The notes under the pieces were generated by a model. That model ran no database searches. It was not told where the DNA came from and worked only from the letters and a program-made list of their open reading frames with translations. A stretch of 64,000 bases of DNA from Iodobacter violaceini (GTDB taxonomy: Bacteria; Pseudomonadota; Gammaproteobacteria; Burkholderiales; Chitinibacteraceae). Below, piece after piece: positions 8,447 through 17,622 of this stretch; the stretch's first letter is position 1, and each line of letters starts with the position of its first letter. The stretch spans positions 1-64,000 of the forward strand of contig NZ_JAAOLX010000003.1 in the NCBI RefSeq assembly GCF_011601265.1, written 5' to 3'. The translations under genes and the position numbers were made by a program.

Positions 8447-8457
8447 AGAGACATGCT

Positions 8458-9639
8458 ATGCGCCAGTCCAGCGGTTTTGGCTTAGTAGAACTCATGGTTT
8501 CAGTGGTTGTTGCACTGGTATCCATGATTTCTATCTATCAAATATTTGGTGTAAATGAGGCCTACAGGCGCAACAGCATGGGCGGCTCAGGCGCGCAAAT
8601 CAATGGCGGGATTGCCGTGATGCAGATACAAAAAGATGCAGAACGATCTGGCTTGGGTATTGGAGATGCGGGCGCACTTAATTGCAATGTGGTTTCCAGG
8701 GTAGCCGCGCTGAATAATGTTCCGCTTATTCCGGTGTTAATCCAGAGCGCTGGCACATCAGACAGCCTCACGTTTCTATATGGCAGCAGCATTATTGGCG
8801 GAGGGCAGGTGGCCCAGCTGGCCGATATTGAGCATGGAAATGCCGATACTCAATTTGCCAATGTTTTAGGCGGGCAAAGCATGGCCGTTAATGATCTGGT
8901 GATTGCATGGCAATCGGGGCTGGCCAATTGCCCGGTGTTTCAGGTGACCTGCACCAATGCCACGCCGTGCGCCGGCACACCCGCTTCAACCGATGGTTTT
9001 GCCATTGGCAATGCAGCAAATGCCTGGAACTCTGCAACACTTAACTCCCCCTTCCCGGCGGCTTTAAGCAAAATCACGCGTTTATATAATTTTGGCCAGC
9101 TCACCCGGCGCACTTACTGTGTTTATCTCAGTGGCAACAGCAATGGTTGCGCGGGGGCCGGCCCCCAAATCCACGGCTCGCTGCTGAGCGCGGATGCACT
9201 GGATGCAACAGCTGCAGCCGATGGCGCATGGCAAGTAGTAACAGAAAATGTGATTCAAATGAAAGCCGAATACGGTTTAGATACCAATGCAGATGGCGAT
9301 GCGATTCCAAATAACGTTGATACATGGCAAAAAGCCGCCCCGGCACAATGGGCTCAAGTATTGGCCGTCCGCTATGCCGTGCTGGTACGCGCAAGTAATC
9401 CGCAAAAACCCAACCGGGCTGGCACCTGCGTTGACGACAGTGCAAATAACTACACCGCCGCCACGCCCAGTGATGCATTTACCCTCACGACAGCAGCCTA
9501 CTACTTAGGCTGGTCAGGCGCAGATGTGTTTACCCAGCCCACCAATGCCGACTGGCAATGCTACCGCTACAGCGTGCATGAAACCGTAGTACCGCTTCGC
9601 AATCAGATTTTGCTCAATCAGCCCACCACTAATCTCTAA
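8458..9639 (+). CDS. pilW: Minor pilin PilW, copy 1
   Basis: A 393-residue prepilin with leader MRQSSG and mature start FGLVELMVSVVVALVSMIS, with Glu at +5. PilW is the largest of the minor pilins and part of the tip-priming complex. Near residue 275 the sequence AEYGLDTNADGD contains a DxNxDG run like calcium-binding loops, which is common in PilW proteins and conserved in copy 2. The C-terminal YRYSVHETVVPLRNQI segment is also family-typical. It starts 11 bases after pilV. Confidence 0.9.
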   Translation: MRQSSGFGLVELMVSVVVALVSMISIYQIFGVNEAYRRNSMGGSGAQINGGIAVMQIQKDAERSGLGIGDAGALNCNVVSRVAALNNVPLIPVLIQSAGTSDSLTFLYGSSIIGGGQVAQLADIEHGNADTQFANVLGGQSMAVNDLVIAWQSGLANCPVFQVTCTNATPCAGTPASTDGFAIGNAANAWNSATLNSPFPAALSKITRLYNFGQLTRRTYCVYLSGNSNGCAGAGPQIHGSLLSADALDATAAADGAWQVVTENVIQMKAEYGLDTNADGDAIPNNVDTWQKAAPAQWAQVLAVRYAVLVRASNPQKPNRAGTCVDDSANNYTAATPSDAFTLTTAAYYLGWSGADVFTQPTNADWQCYRYSVHETVVPLRNQILLNQPTTNL

Positions 9640-9652
9640 GGAAGACGACAGC

Positions 9653-10300
9653 ATGAGCACGCCACGTATTCCTGCCCAAAACCACCAGCAAGGTCTGGTG
9701 CTGTTTATCTCTTTAATTGTGCTGGTGATTATGACCCTGGCAGGTATCGCCATGATCAGATCCATCACCACCAGCACCCAGGTTGCCAATAATCTGTCGC
9801 TGCGCCAGGGCACCACCGCCGCTGCCGATGTGGCGCTTGAAACAGCGCGCCAATGGCTGATTGCCATCTCCGGCACATCACCCGCCACATTAAATGCAGA
9901 TTCTGCAGCCAATGGCTATAGCGCCACCAATACCGTCAGCCCGATTAACCCGAATGACGGCACGCAGTGGCGGGCAGGCAGCAACTGGGTTTGGGTAGCC
10001 ACCACCTGCACCCCCAAACCCTGCACGCCTGCCGCTATGCCACAAGCCACCAGTACGGCCACAGTCACAAACCCGAATGGCTTTAGTGCATCTTATTTAA
10101 TACAGCGCAGCTGCAGCAACGCCGCTGCCCCCACGCTGGTGATTGATACCGTTGCGGCTACGGGCAACCCTTGCAATCTGGTGAAAGCCTGCCCCAATTG
10201 CCTGAAAGAAAAAACATCTTTTAATGTGAATTACCTGATTACGGTAAGAATTCAAGGCCCTAAAAACACCGTCAGCTTTTATCAGGCCTCTATTTATTAA
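9653..10300 (+). CDS. pilX: Minor pilin accessory protein PilX, copy 1
   Basis: A 215-residue protein with the PilX N-terminal pattern QQGLVLFISLIVLVIMTLAG, a single N-terminal membrane helix without a classical Glu5 pilin start, followed by SLRQGTTAAADVALETARQW. PilX/PilX-like proteins join the tip complex with PilV, PilW and PilY1. Four to six cysteines in the second half may form disulfides. It lies 13 bases after pilW and 60 bases before pilY1. Confidence 0.87.
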   Translation: MSTPRIPAQNHQQGLVLFISLIVLVIMTLAGIAMIRSITTSTQVANNLSLRQGTTAAADVALETARQWLIAISGTSPATLNADSAANGYSATNTVSPINPNDGTQWRAGSNWVWVATTCTPKPCTPAAMPQATSTATVTNPNGFSASYLIQRSCSNAAAPTLVIDTVAATGNPCNLVKACPNCLKEKTSFNVNYLITVRIQGPKNTVSFYQASIY

Positions 10301-10360
10301 GCCAACAAGTTTCACCCGGCAGCCCGGCACTCAAGCCGTTTTTATTAAGGACCAAGCATC

Positions 10361-13300
10361 ATGAAACTCAATCTGTTTACCCTGGGATGGCTTGGCCTTA
10401 GCGTCAGCACCTTCGCCGCGCAAACGGCTGATAAACCGCTGTCAACCTTAACCACCGGCGATGTAAAGCCCAATATTATGTTTACAATTGATGATTCCGG
10501 CTCGATGGCCTGGAGCCATATGCCAGATAGCGTGAGCAACTGGCGAACAAGAGTGGGTTATCACAATTCCTATTGTAATGGGGTGTATTACAACCCGGCC
10601 ACCACTTACCTCCCCCCAAAAAATGCCGACGGCACAAGTAAAGCCAATGCCAGCTACACGGCTGCATGGTATGACGGATTTAATACAGGCACCTCGGGCG
10701 GCCCAAATAACAGCAGCACATATAATTTATCCAGCAATTTTTTTGCTTATGACAATGTAACCGGCGGTGCCAACGCACCGCTACAAACGGCTTTTTATTG
10801 GACTTATTCCACCAGCACACCACCGGATACAGAATGCAATACATCGCTGCCCTCATCAACCAGCACACTCACAACCGGCTCCTGGACAAAAACAAAAATT
10901 CCCAGTGATGGCAGCGCGGCATCGGTGGCTGCACGACAAAATTTTGCCAACTGGTTTAGCTATTACCGCACCCGTATCATGATGATGAAATCCAGTGCCA
11001 GCCTTGCTTTTGCGGATATGGACAGCCGCTATCGCATTGGCTTTTCACGGATAGGCAGACTGTCTTCGAATAACTTTGCCAGCTCAGGATTTTTAAATAT
11101 TTCTGATTTCGACGGCACACAGAAAAGTGCCTGGTACACCATGCTTTTTGGCGTTCCTCCCAGCGGTGGTACGCCTTTAAAAACAGCATTACAGGCTGTA
11201 GGGGAGATATACGCAGGCAATAAAAGCGCGGTAACCGATCCTATCCAGTACACCTGCCAGCAAAACTTTGAAATTTTAACCACCGACGGCTACTGGAATG
11301 CCAGTGGCGACAGCGTCTCTGTAGGCAATCAGGACACCGGTTCCGGCGTACCAAGGCCCATGTACGACGGAGCAGGCCAATCTAATAATCTGGCCGATGT
11401 GGCAATGAAATACTTTAAAACCGACTTACGCACGGGCATGGCCAATAATGCGCCAGGCATTCCTGCATTTGATACCGGCCCTGAAGGCAGGCAAATGATG
11501 CGTACCTATACCTTAGGCCTGGGGATGGATGGCACGCTCAATTATGTGGATGACTACGAAACCAATACAAACAGCAGCGTCAATGATTTTGTGGGCATTA
11601 AAAATGGCACAAAAAACTGGCCAACGGTGGTTGGGGATCAATTAACCACCATTGATGATTTATGGCATGCGGGGGTGAATGGCGGAGGTAAATATTTTAG
11701 CGCCAAAGACCCTAATGCCGTGGCAGCCAGCCTGAAAAGTGCACTGAACGATATCAGCTCCAGGCTGGGATCGGTGGGCGCGCCCGATGTATCCAACGCG
11801 TTTATGACGGCAGCAGACAATAAGGTTTACAACAGCAGCTATAAAACGCGCGACTGGACCGGCGATGTAGCGGCCCGAACAGTGGATGTAAACAGTGCAA
11901 CTTTTACCACCACAGCTCTTTGGTCTGCCCAAGATTTACTCGCCACCCGCAATTTAAGCAGTAACCCTCGGGTGATTTACTCCTGCGCAGGCAGCTGCAC
12001 CAGCTTCACTACTTTTGACGCCGCAACCTATGGCAGCAATGCATCCATTACGGCAGGAGTAACCAGCTTAAAAACAGCAAACTCACTGAACGCAGCCCAG
12101 CAGACAGCCATTACGGGCAGTAAACTGGTTGATTTCCTGCGGGGCGATCAAAGCAATGAGCCCACCACTTCAGCCCCTGATTTAGCAGCCACTACGGCGC
12201 TTTTTCGCCAGCGTACCAAAATCCTTGGTGCGATTATCCATGGCGGTGTGACCTATGTTAAAAAATCCGAAAAAGCTTATCCGGATTCCGGCTATGGCGC
12301 ATTTTCGCGAACCAACTTAAGCCGCCGGGCTATGCTTTACGCCCCGGGCAATGATGGCATGCTGCATGCCTTTGATGCCGCAACAGGGCAGGAAGTATGG
12401 GCGTTTATTCCCCCCAGCCTGCTGCCCAGCCTGTGGAAACAAGCCGACAGAAACTACGACAGCAATTTCCAGTATTTTGTAGACGGATCGCCCACCATTG
12501 CCGATATCAATAATGGCAGCAGCTGGAAAACCATTTTGGTGGGCGGATTGCGTGGCGGTGGCGGTGAGTACTACGCCCTTGATATTACCAACCCTTCGGC
12601 CACGGTGCCTGCCGCTCCTTTATGGAGCTTTACAGACAGCCGCCTCGGTAAAACCTACGGTTTCCCGGTAGTGGGTAAAATAGCAGGCCAGTGGAAAGTT
12701 TTGCTCACAGCGGGCTATGACAATAGCGATAACAAGGGCTACCTTTTTGTCTTAAACGCTGATACCGGCGCTTTAGAGAAAACCTTTACCACCACCTGCA
12801 CCGCCACCGATGGCACCTGTGGGCTATCCAAAATTGGCGCTTTATTTACTGAGCCGGATGTTGATGACACCATCAAAATGGTCTATGCGGGTGATTTAGC
12901 CGGTAATTTATGGCGCTTTGATGTGGCAGGCGCACAGGGCAATGGCGTCTTAGCCGCAACCACAGGCACCAGCGCACTGCGCCAGCCCATCAGCTCTGCT
13001 CCGCTGATTAAAGAAATGCCCGCCTATAAAAACAGCAGCGGTATTCCCGCCCATTATGTGAACTTTGGAACGGGGCGTTTTTTAAACCAAAACGATATGA
13101 GCAACAGCGATACCCAAACCATTTATGGCTTATTAATAGACCCCAGCTTAGGCGCCATTGACTCTGCCTTTAATAATTTAGGTACATCCGGCTCTTTAAT
13201 TGAATTAGTAATTGATAAAACCTGCGACAAAACCATTAAAGACAATCTGGGTGGCACAGTCAGCACGCTGGATGGTATTGATGGCACCAGCTTATCTAAT

Positions 13301-13804
13301 AACTGCCCTAATTCAGTAGCGGGTGACTTTAGTAATGGCGATGGCAATTTTGATACCATTACCCTAAAAAGAGCCGCCAACACGGCCTTGGGTACTGATT
13401 TAACAAGCTGCAAAAACAGCACAAAAGGATGGCGGGCTGATTTGCCCATTAGTAAAGAACGAATTCCTAATGACCCATTTCCTTTTGATACCTATGGCGT
13501 ATTCAGCTCGATTGTTCCTGGCGCAGATTCCTGCACACCAGGCGGGATCAGCCGCGAATACAAAATGCCGCTTAATTTAAGTAAAGACTGGCTGTGCGCC
13601 AACCCTTCGACCAATGTATTTATCAGCGTAGGCAAAAATTCGGATGGCAAATTATCCGATGACCCATCACGCCGGGTTTCAATTACAACGTCTAAATTTG
13701 ACAGTATTAAAGTCAATGCAGATGGCACAGGCTCTGTTGACTCGGCAAGGCTCAATACTCAGGTGAAAGGAAAACGCTCTTCATGGAGTGAAATTCTGCG
13801 CTAA
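10361..13804 (+). CDS. pilY1: Pilus tip adhesin PilY1, copy 1
   Basis: A 1,147-residue exported protein with signal peptide MKLNLFTLGWLGLSVSTFAA. The N-terminal von Willebrand A-like region has the MIDAS motif DDSGSM at about 45-50. An RGD sits at residues 594-596 (LRGDQSNE), at the place where P. aeruginosa PilY1 carries its integrin-binding RGD. The C-terminal half is a PQQ-type beta-propeller (APGNDGMLHAFDAATGQEVW, GGLRGGGGEYYALDI, VYAGDLAGNLWRFD). I see no canonical DxDxDGxxD calcium loop in the propeller; the segment before VYAGDL is EPDVDDTIKM. PilY1 proteins act in pilus extension, adhesion and surface sensing. Confidence 0.93.
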   Translation: MKLNLFTLGWLGLSVSTFAAQTADKPLSTLTTGDVKPNIMFTIDDSGSMAWSHMPDSVSNWRTRVGYHNSYCNGVYYNPATTYLPPKNADGTSKANASYTAAWYDGFNTGTSGGPNNSSTYNLSSNFFAYDNVTGGANAPLQTAFYWTYSTSTPPDTECNTSLPSSTSTLTTGSWTKTKIPSDGSAASVAARQNFANWFSYYRTRIMMMKSSASLAFADMDSRYRIGFSRIGRLSSNNFASSGFLNISDFDGTQKSAWYTMLFGVPPSGGTPLKTALQAVGEIYAGNKSAVTDPIQYTCQQNFEILTTDGYWNASGDSVSVGNQDTGSGVPRPMYDGAGQSNNLADVAMKYFKTDLRTGMANNAPGIPAFDTGPEGRQMMRTYTLGLGMDGTLNYVDDYETNTNSSVNDFVGIKNGTKNWPTVVGDQLTTIDDLWHAGVNGGGKYFSAKDPNAVAASLKSALNDISSRLGSVGAPDVSNAFMTAADNKVYNSSYKTRDWTGDVAARTVDVNSATFTTTALWSAQDLLATRNLSSNPRVIYSCAGSCTSFTTFDAATYGSNASITAGVTSLKTANSLNAAQQTAITGSKLVDFLRGDQSNEPTTSAPDLAATTALFRQRTKILGAIIHGGVTYVKKSEKAYPDSGYGAFSRTNLSRRAMLYAPGNDGMLHAFDAATGQEVWAFIPPSLLPSLWKQADRNYDSNFQYFVDGSPTIADINNGSSWKTILVGGLRGGGGEYYALDITNPSATVPAAPLWSFTDSRLGKTYGFPVVGKIAGQWKVLLTAGYDNSDNKGYLFVLNADTGALEKTFTTTCTATDGTCGLSKIGALFTEPDVDDTIKMVYAGDLAGNLWRFDVAGAQGNGVLAATTGTSALRQPISSAPLIKEMPAYKNSSGIPAHYVNFGTGRFLNQNDMSNSDTQTIYGLLIDPSLGAIDSAFNNLGTSGSLIELVIDKTCDKTIKDNLGGTVSTLDGIDGTSLSNNCPNSVAGDFSNGDGNFDTITLKRAANTALGTDLTSCKNSTKGWRADLPISKERIPNDPFPFDTYGVFSSIVPGADSCTPGGISREYKMPLNLSKDWLCANPSTNVFISVGKNSDGKLSDDPSRRVSITTSKFDSIKVNADGTGSVDSARLNTQVKGKRSSWSEILR

Positions 13805-13811
13805 GCCAAGC

Positions 13812-13853
13812 CCGCCGCACCGGCCCCTTACATCAGGGCCGGTACGGCGGTTT
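13812..13853 (+). terminator. Terminator after the first pilin operon
   Basis: The stem CCGCCG-C-ACCGGCCC / GGGCCGGT-A-CGGCGG has 14 pairs, one mismatch and a 9-base loop, and is followed by TTT. The T-run is short but the stem is very stable. Confidence 0.7.
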
Positions 13854-14189
13854 GATATTCTAAGTCATAAGGAACCCTGATTTATCAGGCCGTTAGCTGC
13901 AAGAATTCAACAACGAATTATTTTTTTATACGTGGTTTTTAAGCAACAAACATTAGAATTTAATGATATTTATCATGTAAAGCCTAATATTCCCAAAGCT
14001 GTGCCCCGCATATATTTCCCTGTTTTGCAGCCATATTCATCAAATAATCGTTTAAAACCTGCAATTCAAAACCACAACTACCGTTCGTCCATAAATATTG
14101 ACCGATGATCAAAATCCATAGGCATTTTAGCCTACTGGATAAATGGTCAACTTGTAAGCATTATGCCCTCAAATACAGTAGGAGCAATA
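13854..14189. other. Spacer between the two minor-pilin operons
   Basis: This AT-rich 336 bp spacer contains no coding frame with a convincing start. It must contain the promoter of the second operon if that is transcribed independently. An AGGAG ribosome site at 14179-14183 serves the ATG at 14190. Confidence 0.4.
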
Positions 14190-14600
14190 ATGCGAGTTTC
14201 AGCCGGTTTTACCCTTATCGAAGTCATGATCACCGTAGCGATTATCGGCATTTTGGCGTCTATCGCCATCCCCAGCTACAACGATTACGTCACCCGCAGC
14301 CGCCTGGTAGAGCCCCAGAGCAAGCTGAGCGATATACGGGCACAGCTTGAGCAGTTTTATATGAACAATCACACATATAAAACCTTTGATTGCAAAAGAG
14401 ACGCCAAACCCTCAGAAAGCTTCAGCATCAGTTGCAATCCCCAGGAAGCAGAAAGCTTTACCATTATCGCCACAGGCAGCGGAAAAACAGCGGGCTTTAC
14501 CTTTACACTGGATGATCAGGGCATCAGAGCGACCACAGCAGCACCCAGCGGCTGGGCGAAATCTGATAACTGCTGGGTCAGCAAAAAGTCTGGCTGCTGA
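14190..14600 (+). CDS. pilE: Minor type IV pilin PilE-like, copy 2
   Basis: A 136-residue prepilin. An ATG at 14163 is in frame, but the AGGAG site places the start at 14190 and gives a short MRVSAG leader before FTLIEVMITVAIIGILASIA. The helix end PSYNDYVTRSRLVEPQSKLS is nearly the same as in copy 1, and the NCWVSKKSGC tail again closes a cysteine loop. It is clearly paralogous to the gene at 6833 but diverged in the globular domain, so the duplication is not recent. Confidence 0.9.
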   Translation: MRVSAGFTLIEVMITVAIIGILASIAIPSYNDYVTRSRLVEPQSKLSDIRAQLEQFYMNNHTYKTFDCKRDAKPSESFSISCNPQEAESFTIIATGSGKTAGFTFTLDDQGIRATTAAPSGWAKSDNCWVSKKSGC

Positions 14601-14602
14601 TC

Positions 14603-15244
14603 ATGGATTTACATTTTCCTCAACGTAATCAGCAGGGTTTTACGCTGGTCGAAATTCTGATCACGCTGCTTATCTTTGGCATTTTATTATCGCTGGCTGG
14701 CCCGCCTTTTCAGGGCTGGGTACGCAGCACGCAGCTTAGAACCTATGCCGAATCATTCCAGAGCGCCGTGCAGCTAGCCCGTGCAGAGGCGATTAAACGC
14801 AATGGCTATGTTGAGCTGATTCTTACAAATGACGCCGTTGCCGCCACCAATCGCAATGCCAATAATGTAAGCCCCAGCGTGGATGGCACGGCCTGGCTGA
14901 TTCGTGCCTGCCCTGCCTGTGTCAACCTCACCACAGCTGCGCCTGCCGGAAGCCGCTACCCCTTTATTGAAGGCAAAACGGTCGCAGAAGGAAACTCAGC
15001 CCAATTTAAGCTCACTGCAGATCAATCCATGATCCGCTTTGATGCACTTGGCCGGGCTGATCAGTCTTTGCTGCTGATTGTCAGTGCAGATAAATCGGCC
15101 GTAGCAGACTGTAATAAAAAGCCTGCCGATGGCAGCACCGTAAAAAACCCGGCAAGAATTTGCATGCGGGTTGATGAGGGCGGCAATACGCAGCTTTGCC
15201 TGCCTGATGCCCCGAAAAAAAATCCAGCCAGCTGCTCGAGGTAA
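14603..15244 (+). CDS. fimU: Minor pilin FimU/FimT (GspH family), copy 2
   Basis: A 213-residue prepilin with leader MDLHFPQRNQQG and mature start FTLVEILITLLIFGILLSLA. It follows copy 1 in the PPFQGWVRSTQLRTYAESFQ and LARAEAIKRNGYVELILTND segments and in the CPACV and CLPDAP cysteine positions. It starts two bases after the pilE stop, so translation is probably coupled. Confidence 0.9.
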   Translation: MDLHFPQRNQQGFTLVEILITLLIFGILLSLAGPPFQGWVRSTQLRTYAESFQSAVQLARAEAIKRNGYVELILTNDAVAATNRNANNVSPSVDGTAWLIRACPACVNLTTAAPAGSRYPFIEGKTVAEGNSAQFKLTADQSMIRFDALGRADQSLLLIVSADKSAVADCNKKPADGSTVKNPARICMRVDEGGNTQLCLPDAPKKNPASCSR

Positions 15245-15249
15245 GCCCC

Positions 15250-15774
15250 ATGACTATTCTTTATTCCCAGCGGGGATCGATGCTGCTTGAGTGTTTAATT
15301 GGCATCAGTATTTTTTCATTTGGCATTTTGGCCGTCAGCGCGCTCCAAGCCAATGCCATGCGGCACTCGGTAAGCAGCAGCTCCCGAACAACCGCCACAC
15401 AGTTAATCCAGAGATTAGACGGTGAGATGCGCAGCCAGGTATCAAACCTGGACAACTTTGCCATGGCAAGAACCGAATGCAAGAGCGCAGCACCTGGCTC
15501 TGATCACGCCAAAAAATGGGCGAGCGCGGTCGACAAAAACCTGAACAATGCCATTTGCACAGTAGTTGTGCAAAAAAACGTCCCCGCCACCAGCACCCCT
15601 TGCTCACGCCAGGTAACGATCAGCATTAACTGGCCAACACCAAATGGTGCCAAAACCGGGGTAGCTGCCGGTAAAAACGAGGGCATGAATGAAGCCACCA
15701 CTGTGATTGATATTCCCACCATTTTAGAAACCAGAGACCCTTTGGACACGGAGCATATACGCTGTGGATTATAA
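15250..15774 (+). CDS. pilV: Minor pilin PilV (GspI-like), copy 2
   Basis: A 174-residue prepilin, MTILYSQRG then SMLLECLIGISIFSFGILAV. As in copy 1, the residue after the predicted cleavage glycine is Ser and Glu5 is kept. ALQANAMRHS matches copy 1 in the same position. The 3' end overlaps the GTG start of pilW by 11 bases. Confidence 0.88.
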   Translation: MTILYSQRGSMLLECLIGISIFSFGILAVSALQANAMRHSVSSSSRTTATQLIQRLDGEMRSQVSNLDNFAMARTECKSAAPGSDHAKKWASAVDKNLNNAICTVVVQKNVPATSTPCSRQVTISINWPTPNGAKTGVAAGKNEGMNEATTVIDIPTILETRDPLDTEHIRCGL

Positions 15775-16966
15775 AATGCGCCCCTCTTATGGCTTTGGCC
15801 TGATCGAAATCATGGTTGCCATTGTGATTTCACTACTGGCTTCTCTTGCTATTTACCAGACCTTTAATACCAGTGAAGGTTTTCGCCGCTCCACCTTAGG
15901 CAACGGCAATGCTCAAAGCAGCGGCGGGATTGCCATTATGCAAATCCAGAAAGAACTGGAGCGTGCAGGCTACGGCATTGGCTCAAACCGCGCACTGAAC
16001 TGTAATGTAGTATCGCAAAATACTAATTACACCAACTTTCCGCTTGTGCCTGTAAGCATCACGACTGTAGCCGGTGGCTCCGATCAGATTTCTATGCTGT
16101 ACAGCACATCGCAAGCTGCTGGTATGCCTGCCCTGTTTGGTGATGGAACGACACACACCAATAATGATGATCAATTCGTCAATATCTTACTGGCAAGCCA
16201 GTACCGGGCCGGCGATTTAGTTGTGGTTTGGCCTGATCCGGGTAAGCAGGCACAAACCGCCTGCCCTTTATTCCAGGTGACTTGCACCAATGCCGATTGC
16301 ACCGGCACAGGTACGCCCGCCTCAACCGGTAAAGATTTTTTATTGCGCCATACCGCCAATGCGCTTTGGAATGGCACTGCATTAAACAAGCCTTTCCCGG
16401 CATCGCTGCCAATGAACACCACGCGCTTATTTAACTTTGGCACGATGGTTCGCCGCACCTATTGCGTGTATTTAGCAGGCAACCCCAACCAATGCAGCCA
16501 GGCAGATAATAAAACGGATGGCAGCCTGATCAGCATGGATGTGCCTAAAGATAAAACCATCGATGAAAGCAGCTGGGGCATCACCACAGAAAATGTCATC
16601 CAGCTCAAAGCAGAATATGGCTTTGATACCAATACAGATGGCGACAATATTCCTAATAACGTCAGCAGCTGGAGTAATACAACCCCCACAACCCTTCTGG
16701 GATGGCAACAGCTGATCGCGATTCGCTATGGCGTACTGGTGCGTAGTAACTATCCCGAAAAACCCAAACGGGATGGCAGCTGCAGTACAACGGCAAGCAA
16801 CGCCACATTCTCATGGGCAGGCGGAAATTTCAACCAGCCCGGTAATGCTCAGCCCAGCGATACCAACTGGCAGTGCTACCGCTACACCGTGCACGAAACC
16901 GTGGTGCCGCTGCGCAATCAGAAGTTTGCCAATCAGCCTAATTTAATCAGCACGGCAGCGCCGTAA
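15764..16966 (+). CDS. pilW: Minor pilin PilW, copy 2
   Basis: A 400-residue prepilin if started at GTG 15764, which has a CGGAG ribosome site about ten bases upstream; the in-frame ATG at 15776 (396 residues) is the alternative but lacks a site at the right distance. Leader to Gly10, then FGLIEIMVAIVISLLASLAI with Glu at +5. The AEYGFDTNTDGDNIPNN segment near residue 288 conserves the DxNxDG run of copy 1. The C-terminal YRYTVHETVVPLRNQ is almost the same as in copy 1. Confidence 0.88.
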   Translation: MDYKMRPSYGFGLIEIMVAIVISLLASLAIYQTFNTSEGFRRSTLGNGNAQSSGGIAIMQIQKELERAGYGIGSNRALNCNVVSQNTNYTNFPLVPVSITTVAGGSDQISMLYSTSQAAGMPALFGDGTTHTNNDDQFVNILLASQYRAGDLVVVWPDPGKQAQTACPLFQVTCTNADCTGTGTPASTGKDFLLRHTANALWNGTALNKPFPASLPMNTTRLFNFGTMVRRTYCVYLAGNPNQCSQADNKTDGSLISMDVPKDKTIDESSWGITTENVIQLKAEYGFDTNTDGDNIPNNVSSWSNTTPTTLLGWQQLIAIRYGVLVRSNYPEKPKRDGSCSTTASNATFSWAGGNFNQPGNAQPSDTNWQCYRYTVHETVVPLRNQKFANQPNLISTAAP

Positions 16967-17010
16967 AACAGGTGCCCAATATTGTGAAACCCATTAATAA
17001 ACGAGCATAT

Positions 17011-17604
17011 ATGCCATCTCAAGCTCTGAAAAACAGACAAAAAGGGCTGGTACTGCTGATTTCACTGATCGTACTGGTGGTGATGACATTAGCAGCCATT
17101 GCCCTTGTCCGATCAATGATAGGCAGCAACCAGATTGCAAATAATCTGGCCCTGCGCCAGGGCACAACCGCAGCAGCGGATGTAGCACTGGAAAAGGCGC
17201 GCTTCTGGCTGGTAGACAGATCCCGGGTCGCGCCAACAGAGCTAAACAGTGCATCCGACACCAATGGCTACAGCCCGACCAACACCGCCAACCCCATTGC
17301 CGGCAATGCATGGGCAGGCGGCATTAATTGGGTTTGGGCTAATCCCAAAACCGGAAACGCCCCACTGGCTCAGGCAAAAAGAAATGAAGCGCTCAATGCC
17401 AATGGCTACAGAGCAGCCTATTTTATTCAGCGCAGTTGCAGCACGGCGGGGCAAAAAACCCCAAACCGAAGCGCTTGCGACTTGCAAAAAATGTCGCCGA
17501 ATGAGCCCGAGGGAAATTCCGAATATCAAATGATTTACAAAATAACCGTACGAATCGAAGGCCCTAAAGACACGGTTACTTTTTATCAGGCCACGCTGTT
17601 CTAA
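17011..17604 (+). CDS. pilX: Minor pilin accessory protein PilX, copy 2
   Basis: A 197-residue protein. The frame is open from a GTG at 16972, but ATG 17011 has an ACGAG site five bases upstream and gives a normal short N-terminus before KGLVLLISLIVLVVMTLAA. The ALRQGTTAAADVALEKARFW segment and the terminal EGPKDTVTFYQATLF align with copy 1 (QGPKNTVSFYQASIY). Confidence 0.86.
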   Translation: MPSQALKNRQKGLVLLISLIVLVVMTLAAIALVRSMIGSNQIANNLALRQGTTAAADVALEKARFWLVDRSRVAPTELNSASDTNGYSPTNTANPIAGNAWAGGINWVWANPKTGNAPLAQAKRNEALNANGYRAAYFIQRSCSTAGQKTPNRSACDLQKMSPNEPEGNSEYQMIYKITVRIEGPKDTVTFYQATLF

Positions 17605-17622
17605 GCGATTTGAGGTAAAACC

